DNA of 8,323 nucleotides, taken from positions 1 to 8,323 of the forward strand of contig CALHUZ010000557.1 of the NCBI GenBank assembly GCA_938039305.1, read 5' to 3'. The notes under the pieces are model-generated. The model made no database searches. It was not told the origin of the DNA and saw only the letters and a list, made by a program, of their open reading frames with translations. The DNA is from an uncultured Saprospiraceae bacterium (GTDB taxonomy: Bacteria > Bacteroidota > Bacteroidia > Chitinophagales > Saprospiraceae). Position numbers and translations under genes: made by a program. Positions within the stretch are counted from its first letter, which is position 1. The number at the start of each line of letters is the position of its first letter. This document shows, in pieces, positions 1 to 6,592 of the stretch.

Positions 1-246
1 AATGCTAAAGAGCAGTTCAGTTTAATAGGAGGTCTTGGTCTCAGACCTCTTCCCTCTTTTGATGCGGCATATGTGATCGGTGGAATTAGAATGAAAGATC
101 TGACAGTAAGACTTAGCTATGACTTGTCACTCTCATCTATCAAGCTTCCAGGAGGCGGAAATGGATTTGAGATGTCAGTAGGCTATATCGGGCGGATATA
201 TAGAGATCCAAATGTTGATAAAATCATTTTCTGCCCAAGACTGTAA
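1..246 (+). CDS. PorP/SprF-like type IX secretion/gliding membrane protein, 3' end only
   Basis: The reading frame is open from base 1 to a TAA stop at 244-246, giving the last 81 residues of a protein whose start lies outside the window. The visible part alternates short beta-strand-like stretches. It contains LGLRPLPSFD, GGIRMKDLTVRLSYDLSLSS and a GGGNGFEMSVGYIGRI strand, and it ends in CPRL. This is the pattern of the PorP/SprF C-terminus, where a YD..LS strand and a GG..E strand precede a terminal CPR(F/L). Members are outer-membrane barrel-like proteins that associate with T9SS/gliding machinery and often sit beside an OmpA/PD40 protein, as here, with only 32 bp to the next start. The assignment rests on a fragment, so another small outer-membrane beta-barrel family cannot be excluded. 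Confidence 0.75.
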   Translation, partial: NAKEQFSLIGGLGLRPLPSFDAAYVIGGIRMKDLTVRLSYDLSLSSIKLPGGGNGFEMSVGYIGRIYRDPNVDKIIFCPRL

Positions 247-278
247 TCCTAACCTAAGAACAGAAAGCACATCGCTTT

Positions 279-2690
279 ATGAAGAATACAATACTCATAT
301 CCCTAATTATAATTTTTGCTTCCTCAATAGCATACGCTCAGCCGATCACTTCAGTGAAGTATGACGATATGCTCATCGCTGCTGATAAAGCGATAGAAGA
401 TGGAAATTACCTCAAGTCTATAGAGTGGTATCGCAATGCTTATAGAGAAAACAAATCAACCGATGTTGCTCTATCGATAGCGTACTCTTATTATAAGATC
501 AGAGATTTTGTAAATGCAGAACGCTACTATACTCGTATACTTCCAGATGATGTAGACAATGTGTTTATCGATGATCGATATGCATATGGGAAAACGCTTA
601 GGTCTCTTGGAGAGTTAGGTAAGGCTCAAGAGCAGTTTGAGTTAATCACAGAACTAAGTACAGATGAAGCGCTCAAAGAATTAGCTCAATTAGAATTAGC
701 TGGCATGTCAGCAGTAACTGACTTTTCTAAAAATGAAGAAGTCGTTGTCAATTTTGCAAAAGGCGATGTCAATTCTGGATCAGCTGAATACTCTCCTGTT
801 GAGTACGATGATGAGACAATCTACTTTGCCTCTTTCAAGAGAAGTAAAGAGATTGTAATTGACGGGAAAGAAAAGGATTATCATGCCAAGGTTTTTCGTT
901 CAACAAAAAAGGAAGGCGAATTTGGCAAGCCTGAAGAGTTAGATAATAAGGTCAATAGAGATGGTTTCCATACTGGAAATGTATCCTTTTCAGAAGACAA
1001 AAGACGCATGTATTACACAAGGCAAATGCTTGAGTATGATGAGATAACATCTTCTACTATATATTATAGTGATATGGGTGATGAAGATTGGGGTCCAGCA
1101 GAACCACTTGCTTCAGTGAATGGAGATTGGGTAGCCAAGCACCCTGCAGTCGGAGAGCTTTTAGGAACACGTGTATTGTTTTTTGTCTCCGACATGGAAG
1201 GCGGATTAGGAGGCGATGACATTTACTACGTGACCATTGGTGGAGGTGGTATCGGAGCACCAGTCAATCTGGGAGAAACGGTCAATACTAAATATGATGA
1301 CATAACTCCCCATTATAATTTTATCGACGGAACACTTTACTTCAGTTCAGAAGGACGCCCAGGATTAGGAGGGTTAGATATATACAAGACTACTTGGGAT
1401 GGCTCTAACTGGTCTGCGCCTGAAAACCTTGGAGGAAATTATAATAGCCCATTCGATGATTGGTTCTTATCCTTCAACAAAACTGGGACAAATGGATACT
1501 TAATCTCTAATCGTAAAAATGAGAATAAGAAAAAACTAAAAGGTAGCGAGACTTGCTGTTATGATATTTATAATTTCAACATCAGACAACTTGCGATTGA
1601 CTTGCTGGTCGGTGTTGGAACTGAAGACAAAAAGCCTTTAAAAGGTGCTACTGTAGAGTTGACAGATATCACATCATACGGCACACCTAATAGTCAGACT
1701 TTGCCTGAAGAATATCGATTTAACTTTGACCTTGATGCAGAGAGAAGATATCAAGTAATCACCTCTAAAGAAGGCTACAGTACCGACACCTTAGAGTTCA
1801 ACACAAATGGTATAGTTGAAGATGAGGAAATAAGAAAGATGGTCATACTTAAAGAGGCACCACCAGCAGTACCCGAAGGACCAGACTTGTCCCAATTTAG
1901 AATCGACACCGTCACCATTAATGAGGCGATCAGATTTGACAACATTTATTATGAATTTGAAAAGTGGGACATACTTCCAGAATCAGAAAAGGATCTCACT
2001 ATCATTCTTGGACTCATGAATGACTATAGTGATATGGTTATTGAGCTATCATCACATACTGATTCAAGAGGAACAAAACCATACAATCAAAATCTTTCAC
2101 AAAAGAGAGCAGAGTCTGCCAGACAGTGGTTACTCAAAAAAGGTGTAGCAGAAAATAGAATAGTACCAAAAGGATATGGAGAGTCAAATATTCTAAATAG
2201 ATGTGTAGATGGCATAAGATGCCCTGATGAAGAACACAGATTTAATAGAAGAACAGAATTCAAGATATTAGAAGGACCTCAGACGATTCAGATCAAAAGA
2301 GAGGTGAAAAGTGATGGTTATCAAGGAGGACAACAATCTATAAAATCCTTTAGACCAAGGATAGCAATCGATTCATTTCCAATTATCACTTTTAAAGAAG
2401 ATCTTATCGAACTTGGTCAGATGAAAGAAGGAGAGGAAATGACACTGGTCTATGAATTTGAAAACACTGGAACAGTTCCTCTTGTGATTGAGCTGGCTAC
2501 TACATGTAAATGTACAGACATCAAGTGGCCTCAGGAGCCAGTTCCAGTAGGGGGAAAAGGAGAAATTGTCGCTGTGTTTAATAGTACTGGCATGGAAGGC
2601 CCATACAATAAGACAATAGACATCATAGCTAACACTAATCCAATAGTAGTCGAAGCTAAGTTCAATGTAGAAGTTATCATCTCAGAATAA
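279..2690 (+). CDS. PorE-like OmpA family protein with TPR, PD40 propeller and C-terminal DUF1573-like domain
   Basis: The 803-residue product is predicted to be exported and anchored to peptidoglycan. Residues 1-20 form a signal peptide ending AYA before Gln21; there is no lipobox Cys. Residues about 27-145 are TPR-like helices (YLKSIEWYRNAYREN; GKAQEQFELI). Residues about 155-435 are PD40/WD40-like beta-propeller blades with GGDDIYYV (311-318), GGLDIYK (364-370) and a conserved-looking CCYDIY (426-431). Residues about 436-525 look like a carboxypeptidase-regulatory/CNA-B-type beta domain. The OmpA peptidoglycan-binding domain spans about 548-665, with SHTDSRG (Asp595), LSQKRA (Arg610) and NRRTEF; Asp595 and Arg610 match the usual diaminopimelate-binding pair. 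Residues about 700-800 resemble DUF1573, including TTCKCTDIKWP and a GPYNKTIDIIANTNP strand. TPR-PD40-OmpA order with an upstream PorP/SprF gene is the layout of PorE-type T9SS linker proteins. The DUF1573 tail is an addition to that plan. A direct secretion role is inferred. Confidence 0.93.
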   Translation: MKNTILISLIIIFASSIAYAQPITSVKYDDMLIAADKAIEDGNYLKSIEWYRNAYRENKSTDVALSIAYSYYKIRDFVNAERYYTRILPDDVDNVFIDDRYAYGKTLRSLGELGKAQEQFELITELSTDEALKELAQLELAGMSAVTDFSKNEEVVVNFAKGDVNSGSAEYSPVEYDDETIYFASFKRSKEIVIDGKEKDYHAKVFRSTKKEGEFGKPEELDNKVNRDGFHTGNVSFSEDKRRMYYTRQMLEYDEITSSTIYYSDMGDEDWGPAEPLASVNGDWVAKHPAVGELLGTRVLFFVSDMEGGLGGDDIYYVTIGGGGIGAPVNLGETVNTKYDDITPHYNFIDGTLYFSSEGRPGLGGLDIYKTTWDGSNWSAPENLGGNYNSPFDDWFLSFNKTGTNGYLISNRKNENKKKLKGSETCCYDIYNFNIRQLAIDLLVGVGTEDKKPLKGATVELTDITSYGTPNSQTLPEEYRFNFDLDAERRYQVITSKEGYSTDTLEFNTNGIVEDEEIRKMVILKEAPPAVPEGPDLSQFRIDTVTINEAIRFDNIYYEFEKWDILPESEKDLTIILGLMNDYSDMVIELSSHTDSRGTKPYNQNLSQKRAESARQWLLKKGVAENRIVPKGYGESNILNRCVDGIRCPDEEHRFNRRTEFKILEGPQTIQIKREVKSDGYQGGQQSIKSFRPRIAIDSFPIITFKEDLIELGQMKEGEEMTLVYEFENTGTVPLVIELATTCKCTDIKWPQEPVPVGGKGEIVAVFNSTGMEGPYNKTIDIIANTNPIVVEAKFNVEVIISE

Positions 2691-2694
2691 TCTG

Positions 2695-3306
2695 ATGCCC
2701 GAACTGACTTGGAGTCTAGTCGAGTGTTTTGGCCTAGTCAGTGGGTTAGCATATATCATATGTGCTTACAAGAAGACAAATTTCAGTTGGCCGTTTGGTA
2801 TCATAAGTGCATCCTGTATCATATACCACGACATCACATTCACGCACCTATACTTTGATGCTGTATTGCATTCTTTTTTCTTCTTGATGTCACTAATCGG
2901 AGTTTATCTATGGAAGCAAGGGTCACAGGCAAAAAAGGAAATTAGAATTTCTAAAATGCCGATGTCCAGCTATCTGGCATATCTCTTAATTTCAATTTTA
3001 ATTTCTGGAGCTGCAGGTTTTTTATTGGATACGCAGACTGATGCTGTATATCCATACCTCGATTGTTTTCAGATGATGCTTTCTATGTTTGCAACATTTC
3101 TAATAATATATTGTGTCATCAATGCTTGGTCCTACTGGATTCTTGTGGATGTGATCAGTATAGGTCTATATGCCATGACAGGGGCATATTTATTTGCACT
3201 ACTTTATATCGGATACCTCATCTCTAACAGTATGAAATGGAGACAATGGCAACAGATGTATAAAGAGAAGAAAGCATCTAGGATGATTCTTACCCCAGAG
3301 AGTTAA
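2695..3306 (+). CDS. pnuC: PnuC-family nicotinamide riboside/vitamin transporter
   Basis: A 203-residue inner-membrane protein with about seven hydrophobic segments and a basic C-terminal tail, close to the family's usual 200-240 residues. Family hallmarks are SWPFGIISA (31-39), the LYFDAVLHSFFFLMSLIGVYLW stretch (52-73), WSYWILVDVISIGLY (145-159), and a last helix running into KWRQW. PnuC proteins are SWEET-like facilitators that take up nicotinamide riboside; related Bacteroidota members (PnuT) carry thiamine and usually lie by a TPP riboswitch or a TonB receptor. Neither is present here, so nicotinamide riboside is the default substrate, unproven. The start lies 4 bp after the OmpA gene's stop, with no Shine-Dalgarno sequence, suggesting co-transcription and possible translational coupling. 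It is convergent with the next gene, 31 bp away. Confidence 0.9.
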   Translation: MPELTWSLVECFGLVSGLAYIICAYKKTNFSWPFGIISASCIIYHDITFTHLYFDAVLHSFFFLMSLIGVYLWKQGSQAKKEIRISKMPMSSYLAYLLISILISGAAGFLLDTQTDAVYPYLDCFQMMLSMFATFLIIYCVINAWSYWILVDVISIGLYAMTGAYLFALLYIGYLISNSMKWRQWQQMYKEKKASRMILTPES

Positions 3307-3337
3307 GATTCTAAATTCTCAAACAGAATACTACTAG

Positions 3338-4414
3338 TTACATCTTCAAGTGACTATCGTCACAATATGGAGGAGTATTCGTCATCTTACAAGTACAGAT
3401 ACTTACCTTTCTTTCCTTCTTGATATCAACTACCATCGGTTTAAATTTTGAGCCATGATGTGAGCCATTGCACCAAGGTTGGTCAGCACTATAACCACAC
3501 TGACAGTATAGATAAGTTCCTTCTTCTAGACTGGTTTTCAAAGGCTCTGTACCAAGGTGTTTCTCCTTTTTATGCCCTGGAGCAATCTCACTTCCTTCCT
3601 TACTGGATTTAACCAGCGGATAAAGCAAGTGCGATGTCCACTTATCTCCTGGGTCGGTCTGAAGACCATAAGCCACAGGAAATGCTCTTGTGAACTTAGC
3701 AGTTCCGAACATCTGATCCCAAAGCGAAAATGTATTACCATAGTTACCATTAGGGTCACTTATATGATCTGCTTGACTTGTACCATGATGACCATGGTGA
3801 AATGAAGGTGTAATTAGTATATGTTCGAATATCCAAGCAATCGGTTGTAGTGCTTTATGCTTATAGAAGGCTTCATCCCATTTCCATGTACTATGTGTAC
3901 TGGTCACTATGATTTGCTTAAAAATCAATCCCAAAAGAACTGCCGGTCCGAGCCCTAAAAATGTCGCTATACCACCCCACCAGAGATTAGGCATGATCAG
4001 GTAGTAGACCCATGAATTACGATAAGCTGTTAGGATACCCATCTCTCTAGCCGCGTGATGAACCCTATGGTGCTTCCACAACCAATTATATTCATGGGCG
4101 CTTCTGTGATACCAATATTGCATCACGTCATCAATCAATATATAAAACGCAAATGCCGGCAGTAGATACCAGGAAGAAAGCGCGCCAAACATCGATGGTA
4201 AAAGTGCTTTTCCTAAAAAGTAGACTGATGCTACTATCAATGTCTTAGTTATAGCCACTACAAAGAAGCCTACACCTTCAAGTATCCAATCATCCGATAC
4301 TCTTGAAGACTTTTTATAATGCCCCATGGCAAACTCAATAAACCCAAATAGAAACAAAATCCCTACAACGAAGTAAAGGTCAATGTTTGGTGTATTTAAG
4401 AACTCTCTCATCAT
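3338..4414 (-). CDS. Fatty acid hydroxylase/sterol desaturase superfamily membrane oxygenase fused to a tandem CDGSH iron-sulfur module
   Basis: A 358-residue protein in two parts. Residues 1 to about 260 are a membrane di-iron oxygenase with hydrophobic segments near 12-30, 45-70, 80-97 and 136-172. Its histidine clusters are HRSAH (103-107), HRVHH (116-120) and HHGHH (206-210), with a further His174 and the superfamily's NYG...LWDQMFGT block (224-238). HRSAHE, TAYRNS and TPSFHHGHHG recall alkylglycerol monooxygenase more than plain acyl hydroxylases. Residues about 290-358 carry two CDGSH-type 2Fe-2S motifs, making a MitoNEET/CISD3-like tail. The likely reaction is O2-dependent hydroxylation of a lipid; the substrate is unknown. 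The fused cluster may pass electrons to the di-iron site, by inference. Two Met codons open the frame; the first is taken. The gene is divergent from a TetR regulator, with 39 bp between starts, which suggests local regulation. Confidence 0.93.
   Translation of the reverse strand: MMREFLNTPNIDLYFVVGILFLFGFIEFAMGHYKKSSRVSDDWILEGVGFFVVAITKTLIVASVYFLGKALLPSMFGALSSWYLLPAFAFYILIDDVMQYWYHRSAHEYNWLWKHHRVHHAAREMGILTAYRNSWVYYLIMPNLWWGGIATFLGLGPAVLLGLIFKQIIVTSTHSTWKWDEAFYKHKALQPIAWIFEHILITPSFHHGHHGTSQADHISDPNGNYGNTFSLWDQMFGTAKFTRAFPVAYGLQTDPGDKWTSHLLYPLVKSSKEGSEIAPGHKKEKHLGTEPLKTSLEEGTYLYCQCGYSADQPWCNGSHHGSKFKPMVVDIKKERKVSICTCKMTNTPPYCDDSHLKM
3341..3547 (-). other. Tandem CDGSH-type 2Fe-2S domain at the C-terminus of the hydroxylase
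   Basis: Residues about 290-358 of the hydroxylase. Motif one has ligands Cys304, Cys306, Cys315 and His319 in the form CxCxxSxxxPxC-NGSH (bases 3458-3505). Motif two has ligands Cys340, Cys342, Cys351 and His355 in the form CxCxxTxxxPxC-DDSH (bases 3350-3397), three residues before the end of the protein. All eight predicted cluster ligands (3 Cys and 1 His per cluster) are present. The usual Asp of CDGSH is Asn in the first motif, and the usual Gly is Asp in the second. The spacing and the CTCKxTxxPPYCD pattern resemble the two-motif CISD3/MiNT type, which folds as a monomer, rather than single-motif mitoNEET, which dimerises. Confidence 0.92.
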
Positions 4415-4435
4415 GAAATAACTTTAGTTACTCTA

Positions 4436-4443
4436 CAAAACTA
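4436..4443 (-). promoter_or_regulatory. Bacteroidota -7 promoter element for the hydroxylase gene
   Basis: Read on the minus strand the bases are TAGTTTTG, an exact match to the Bacteroidota sigma-A -7 consensus TAnnTTTG. It lies 21 bp upstream of the hydroxylase start codon, which would give a short leader of about 15-20 nt. No good TTG -33 element is seen at the expected distance; that area is occupied by the inverted repeat. An 8-bp pattern with two free positions is weak evidence on its own, but the location is right. Confidence 0.5.
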
Positions 4444-4446
4444 AAA

Positions 4447-4468
4447 AATTAGTATGTTTATACTAATT
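4447..4468. promoter_or_regulatory. Perfect inverted repeat, candidate TetR operator
   Basis: Arms AATTAGTAT (4447-4455) and ATACTAATT (4460-4468) are exact reverse complements around the 4-base centre GTTT, a 22-bp palindrome of the size bound by TetR-family dimers. It lies immediately upstream of the hydroxylase -7 element, where the -33 region should be, and it covers the annotated start codon of the tetR-like gene (4454-4456). Binding there could repress the hydroxylase and also block transcription or translation start of the regulator and the dehydrogenase behind it. An RNA hairpin acting on the tetR start codon is an alternative explanation. Confidence 0.6.
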
Positions 4469-5128
4469 ATAACCGATAAATATTTCGTCATTAAGACCAG
4501 AGATAAAATATTAGAGTCCGCTATCTCTCTATTCAATCAGTTTGGATATAGTAACATAAGCATGCAGCGGTTAGCAAGTGAACTGGGATTAAGTCCTGGC
4601 AACTTGACGTATCACTTTCCCAAAAAGGAGGACCTAATGCTTGCGCTTTATCTTATGTTCAAGAAAGAGATAGGCATTGTGATCCCTCCGAAGAAAGAGA
4701 ACAAGTCAGATCTCTACCTTTTCGATGAGCAGATCGTCAACTTTTATCATTTGCAGCAGCGATATCTATTTTTTTATCTGGATCTGCTTGAAATCGAAAG
4801 GGCCTACCCTGTCATCGCTCAACAGCACTACATACATATTCAAGATCAGATATCAAGATTAGAACATGGACTGCGTTATTGCATAGCATTGGGGTTAATC
4901 AATGAGAGCGACAATCCAGAAAATATAAAATTCTTAGCTCAACAGCTTTGGTTCACTGCGGTCTTTTGGCCGCGACAGATACGTGTAAGAGGCATCACTG
5001 ATGAACTTGATCACCTCAGAAAAACCATCTGGCATCAGATAAAACCGTATCTCACAGATGCAGGAAATAAAAAAGTAAAAGATATCTTAGAACAAACATT
5101 AACAGCAGACACAACTATAAAGACATGA
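4454..5128 (+). CDS. TetR/AcrR-family transcriptional regulator
   Basis: A 224-residue protein. Residues about 14-74 form a TetR N-terminal DNA-binding domain: TRDKILESAISLFNQFGY, then a helix-turn-helix with recognition segment LSPGNLTYHFPKKEDLM (46-62). The remaining 150 residues are mainly helical with many aromatic residues (FYHLQQRYLFFYLDLLEIE; QQLWFTAVFWPRQ), suiting a hydrophobic ligand pocket and dimer interface. The first 13 residues (MFILIITDKYFVI) are an unusual hydrophobic leader. No ATG, GTG or TTG occurs in frame between codon 1 and Met37, so this start is kept even though it falls inside an inverted repeat. The stop overlaps the start of the aldehyde dehydrogenase gene by ATGA, so the two are co-translated. 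Divergent to the hydroxylase, it probably represses both units and itself; the ligand could be a fatty acid, aldehyde or acyl-CoA (inference). Confidence 0.93.
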   Translation: MFILIITDKYFVIKTRDKILESAISLFNQFGYSNISMQRLASELGLSPGNLTYHFPKKEDLMLALYLMFKKEIGIVIPPKKENKSDLYLFDEQIVNFYHLQQRYLFFYLDLLEIERAYPVIAQQHYIHIQDQISRLEHGLRYCIALGLINESDNPENIKFLAQQLWFTAVFWPRQIRVRGITDELDHLRKTIWHQIKPYLTDAGNKKVKDILEQTLTADTTIKT

Positions 5129-6546
5129 ATACGCTAACTCAAACTCCCACAACAGACATTAAAAAATACTTTGACGAGCAGATGGCTTTCCAGCAAGAAG
5201 TCTCACAATCGACGGCTTCCGAACGCATAGCCAAATTGAAAAAGCTGAAAAAATCTATTCTTGCTCATAAAACAGAAATAAGAGAAGCGCTATTCAAGGA
5301 TTTTAAGAAGCACCCTAGTGAAGTCGACTTAACTGAGATCTATCCAGTGACTGGAGATATAAAGCATACTATCTCCCACTTACGTAAATGGATGTCTAAG
5401 AAAAGAGTAGGTACTCCACTGGCACTTCTTGGAAGCAGCTCATGGGTTCACTATGAATCGAAGGGTGTCTGTCTGATCATCTCTCCATGGAATTTTCCAA
5501 TCAACCTGACTTTTGGTCCACTTGTATCAGCGATAGCAGCTGGCAACTGTGTGATGCTTAAGCCTTCAGAACATACGCCTCATGCTTCAGCGATCATGGC
5601 GAAGATTCTTGGAGAATTATTTGACACGCGAGAAGTAGCTATTTGCCAAGGAGGAGTTGAAGTATCTAAAGCATTATTAGAATTACCTTTTCATCATATC
5701 TTTTTCACAGGTGCTCCTGCCATAGGCAAATTCGTCATGGCTGCAGCTGCGAAAAATTTGACATCAGTCACTTTAGAATTAGGAGGCAAATCTCCCACAA
5801 TAGTTGATGAATCAGCTAATACAGAAGTTGCAGGTCGAAGAATCGCTTGGGCAAAATTTCTAAATAACGGACAGATCTGTATCGCTCCAGATTATATATA
5901 TGTGCACAGTAGTAAGAAAGAAGCTCTTGTCGCTTCTATCAATAAGCACATCAAGAAAATGTATGGTGATGATGTAGTGACAAGTGATTCTTATTGTCGA
6001 ATAGTAAATGAGAAACATTTTGATCGTATCAAATGCTATATGGATAATGCAATTGAAAAAGATGTGAAAATTCTCGCTGGCGCAAAACTGGATGAGAAAC
6101 AAGATTATATTTCACCTACGCTTGTCGACCAAGTAGGTGATGATGCTGATCTAATGACTGAAGAAATATTTGGTCCCGTGCTTCCAATTAGAGTATATGA
6201 AAATATAGAAGAAGTAACTGCTGCTATCAATAAAAGAGAGCGACCTCTTGCTATGTATATCTATAGTAAAAAGCAAAAGAACATCAACTACCTCATCTCC
6301 AATACTCGAGCTGGTGGTACATGTATCAATCACAGTGCTATTCATTTTTTCAATAACAATCTTCCATTTGGTGGAGTGAATAATAGCGGAATTGGAAAAG
6401 CACACGGTGAATGGGGTTTTATCGCATTCTCAAATGAACGTGCAGTTCTAAAACAATGGAGCCCAATGAGTGGGATAGAACTAATGACAGCTCCTTATAC
6501 AGATCTCAAGCAAAAAATAATAGACTTGAGTATTAAGTTCTTCTAA
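5125..6546 (+). CDS. ALDH3-like (fatty) aldehyde dehydrogenase
   Basis: A 473-residue NAD(P)+-dependent dehydrogenase oxidising aldehydes to carboxylic acids. All expected parts are seen: PWNFP (121-125), cofactor Lys146 in LKPSEH, FTGAPAIGK (194-202), the general base Glu218 in LELGGKSP, the catalytic Cys252 in GQICIAPDY, EEIFGP (346-351) and PFGGVNNSGIG (414-424). The short length and the GQ(I/T)CIAPDY form around the nucleophile mark the ALDH3 branch, which includes the fatty aldehyde dehydrogenase ALDH3A2, rather than the longer ALDH1/2 type. The C-terminus is a short amphipathic stretch ending LSIKFF, which might touch the membrane but is not a clear transmembrane helix. It shares an ATGA overlap with the regulator gene and is divergent to a lipid hydroxylase, so a long-chain fatty aldehyde is the most likely substrate (inference). 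Coniferyl or other aldehydes remain possible. Confidence 0.95.
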   Translation: MNTLTQTPTTDIKKYFDEQMAFQQEVSQSTASERIAKLKKLKKSILAHKTEIREALFKDFKKHPSEVDLTEIYPVTGDIKHTISHLRKWMSKKRVGTPLALLGSSSWVHYESKGVCLIISPWNFPINLTFGPLVSAIAAGNCVMLKPSEHTPHASAIMAKILGELFDTREVAICQGGVEVSKALLELPFHHIFFTGAPAIGKFVMAAAAKNLTSVTLELGGKSPTIVDESANTEVAGRRIAWAKFLNNGQICIAPDYIYVHSSKKEALVASINKHIKKMYGDDVVTSDSYCRIVNEKHFDRIKCYMDNAIEKDVKILAGAKLDEKQDYISPTLVDQVGDDADLMTEEIFGPVLPIRVYENIEEVTAAINKRERPLAMYIYSKKQKNINYLISNTRAGGTCINHSAIHFFNNNLPFGGVNNSGIGKAHGEWGFIAFSNERAVLKQWSPMSGIELMTAPYTDLKQKIIDLSIKFF

Positions 6547-6592
6547 TCAGAAGTGACAAATTATAATTCACTAGCTATCTATAATACAGATT

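Noticed and set aside
3315..3329. Inverted repeat ATTCT-CAAAC-AGAAT between the convergent PnuC and hydroxylase genes
   Set aside because: Five weak base pairs without a following T-run on either strand; not distinguishable from chance in AT-rich DNA.
3538..3805. Small reading frames on both strands inside the hydroxylase gene, considered as a break between hydroxylase and CDGSH parts
   Set aside because: The main frame is continuous across the junction with no stop, and both parts show intact motifs, so these are shadows and not signs of a frameshift.
4419..4426. TAACTTTA on the plus strand as a -7 element for the TetR-dehydrogenase unit
   Set aside because: It misses the final G of TAnnTTTG, and the nearest upstream TTTG (4386-4389) is too far away for a -33 element; possible but not supported.
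5860..6405. Minus-strand reading frames of about 80 codons inside the aldehyde dehydrogenase gene
   Set aside because: They lie opposite a well-conserved enzyme, have no recognisable domains and are shadow frames of its coding sequence.
6547..6592. AATTATAATT palindrome in the gap before the ThuA gene as a second regulator site
   Set aside because: It does not share the arms of the candidate operator at 4447-4468 and is a simple AT palindrome likely by chance.
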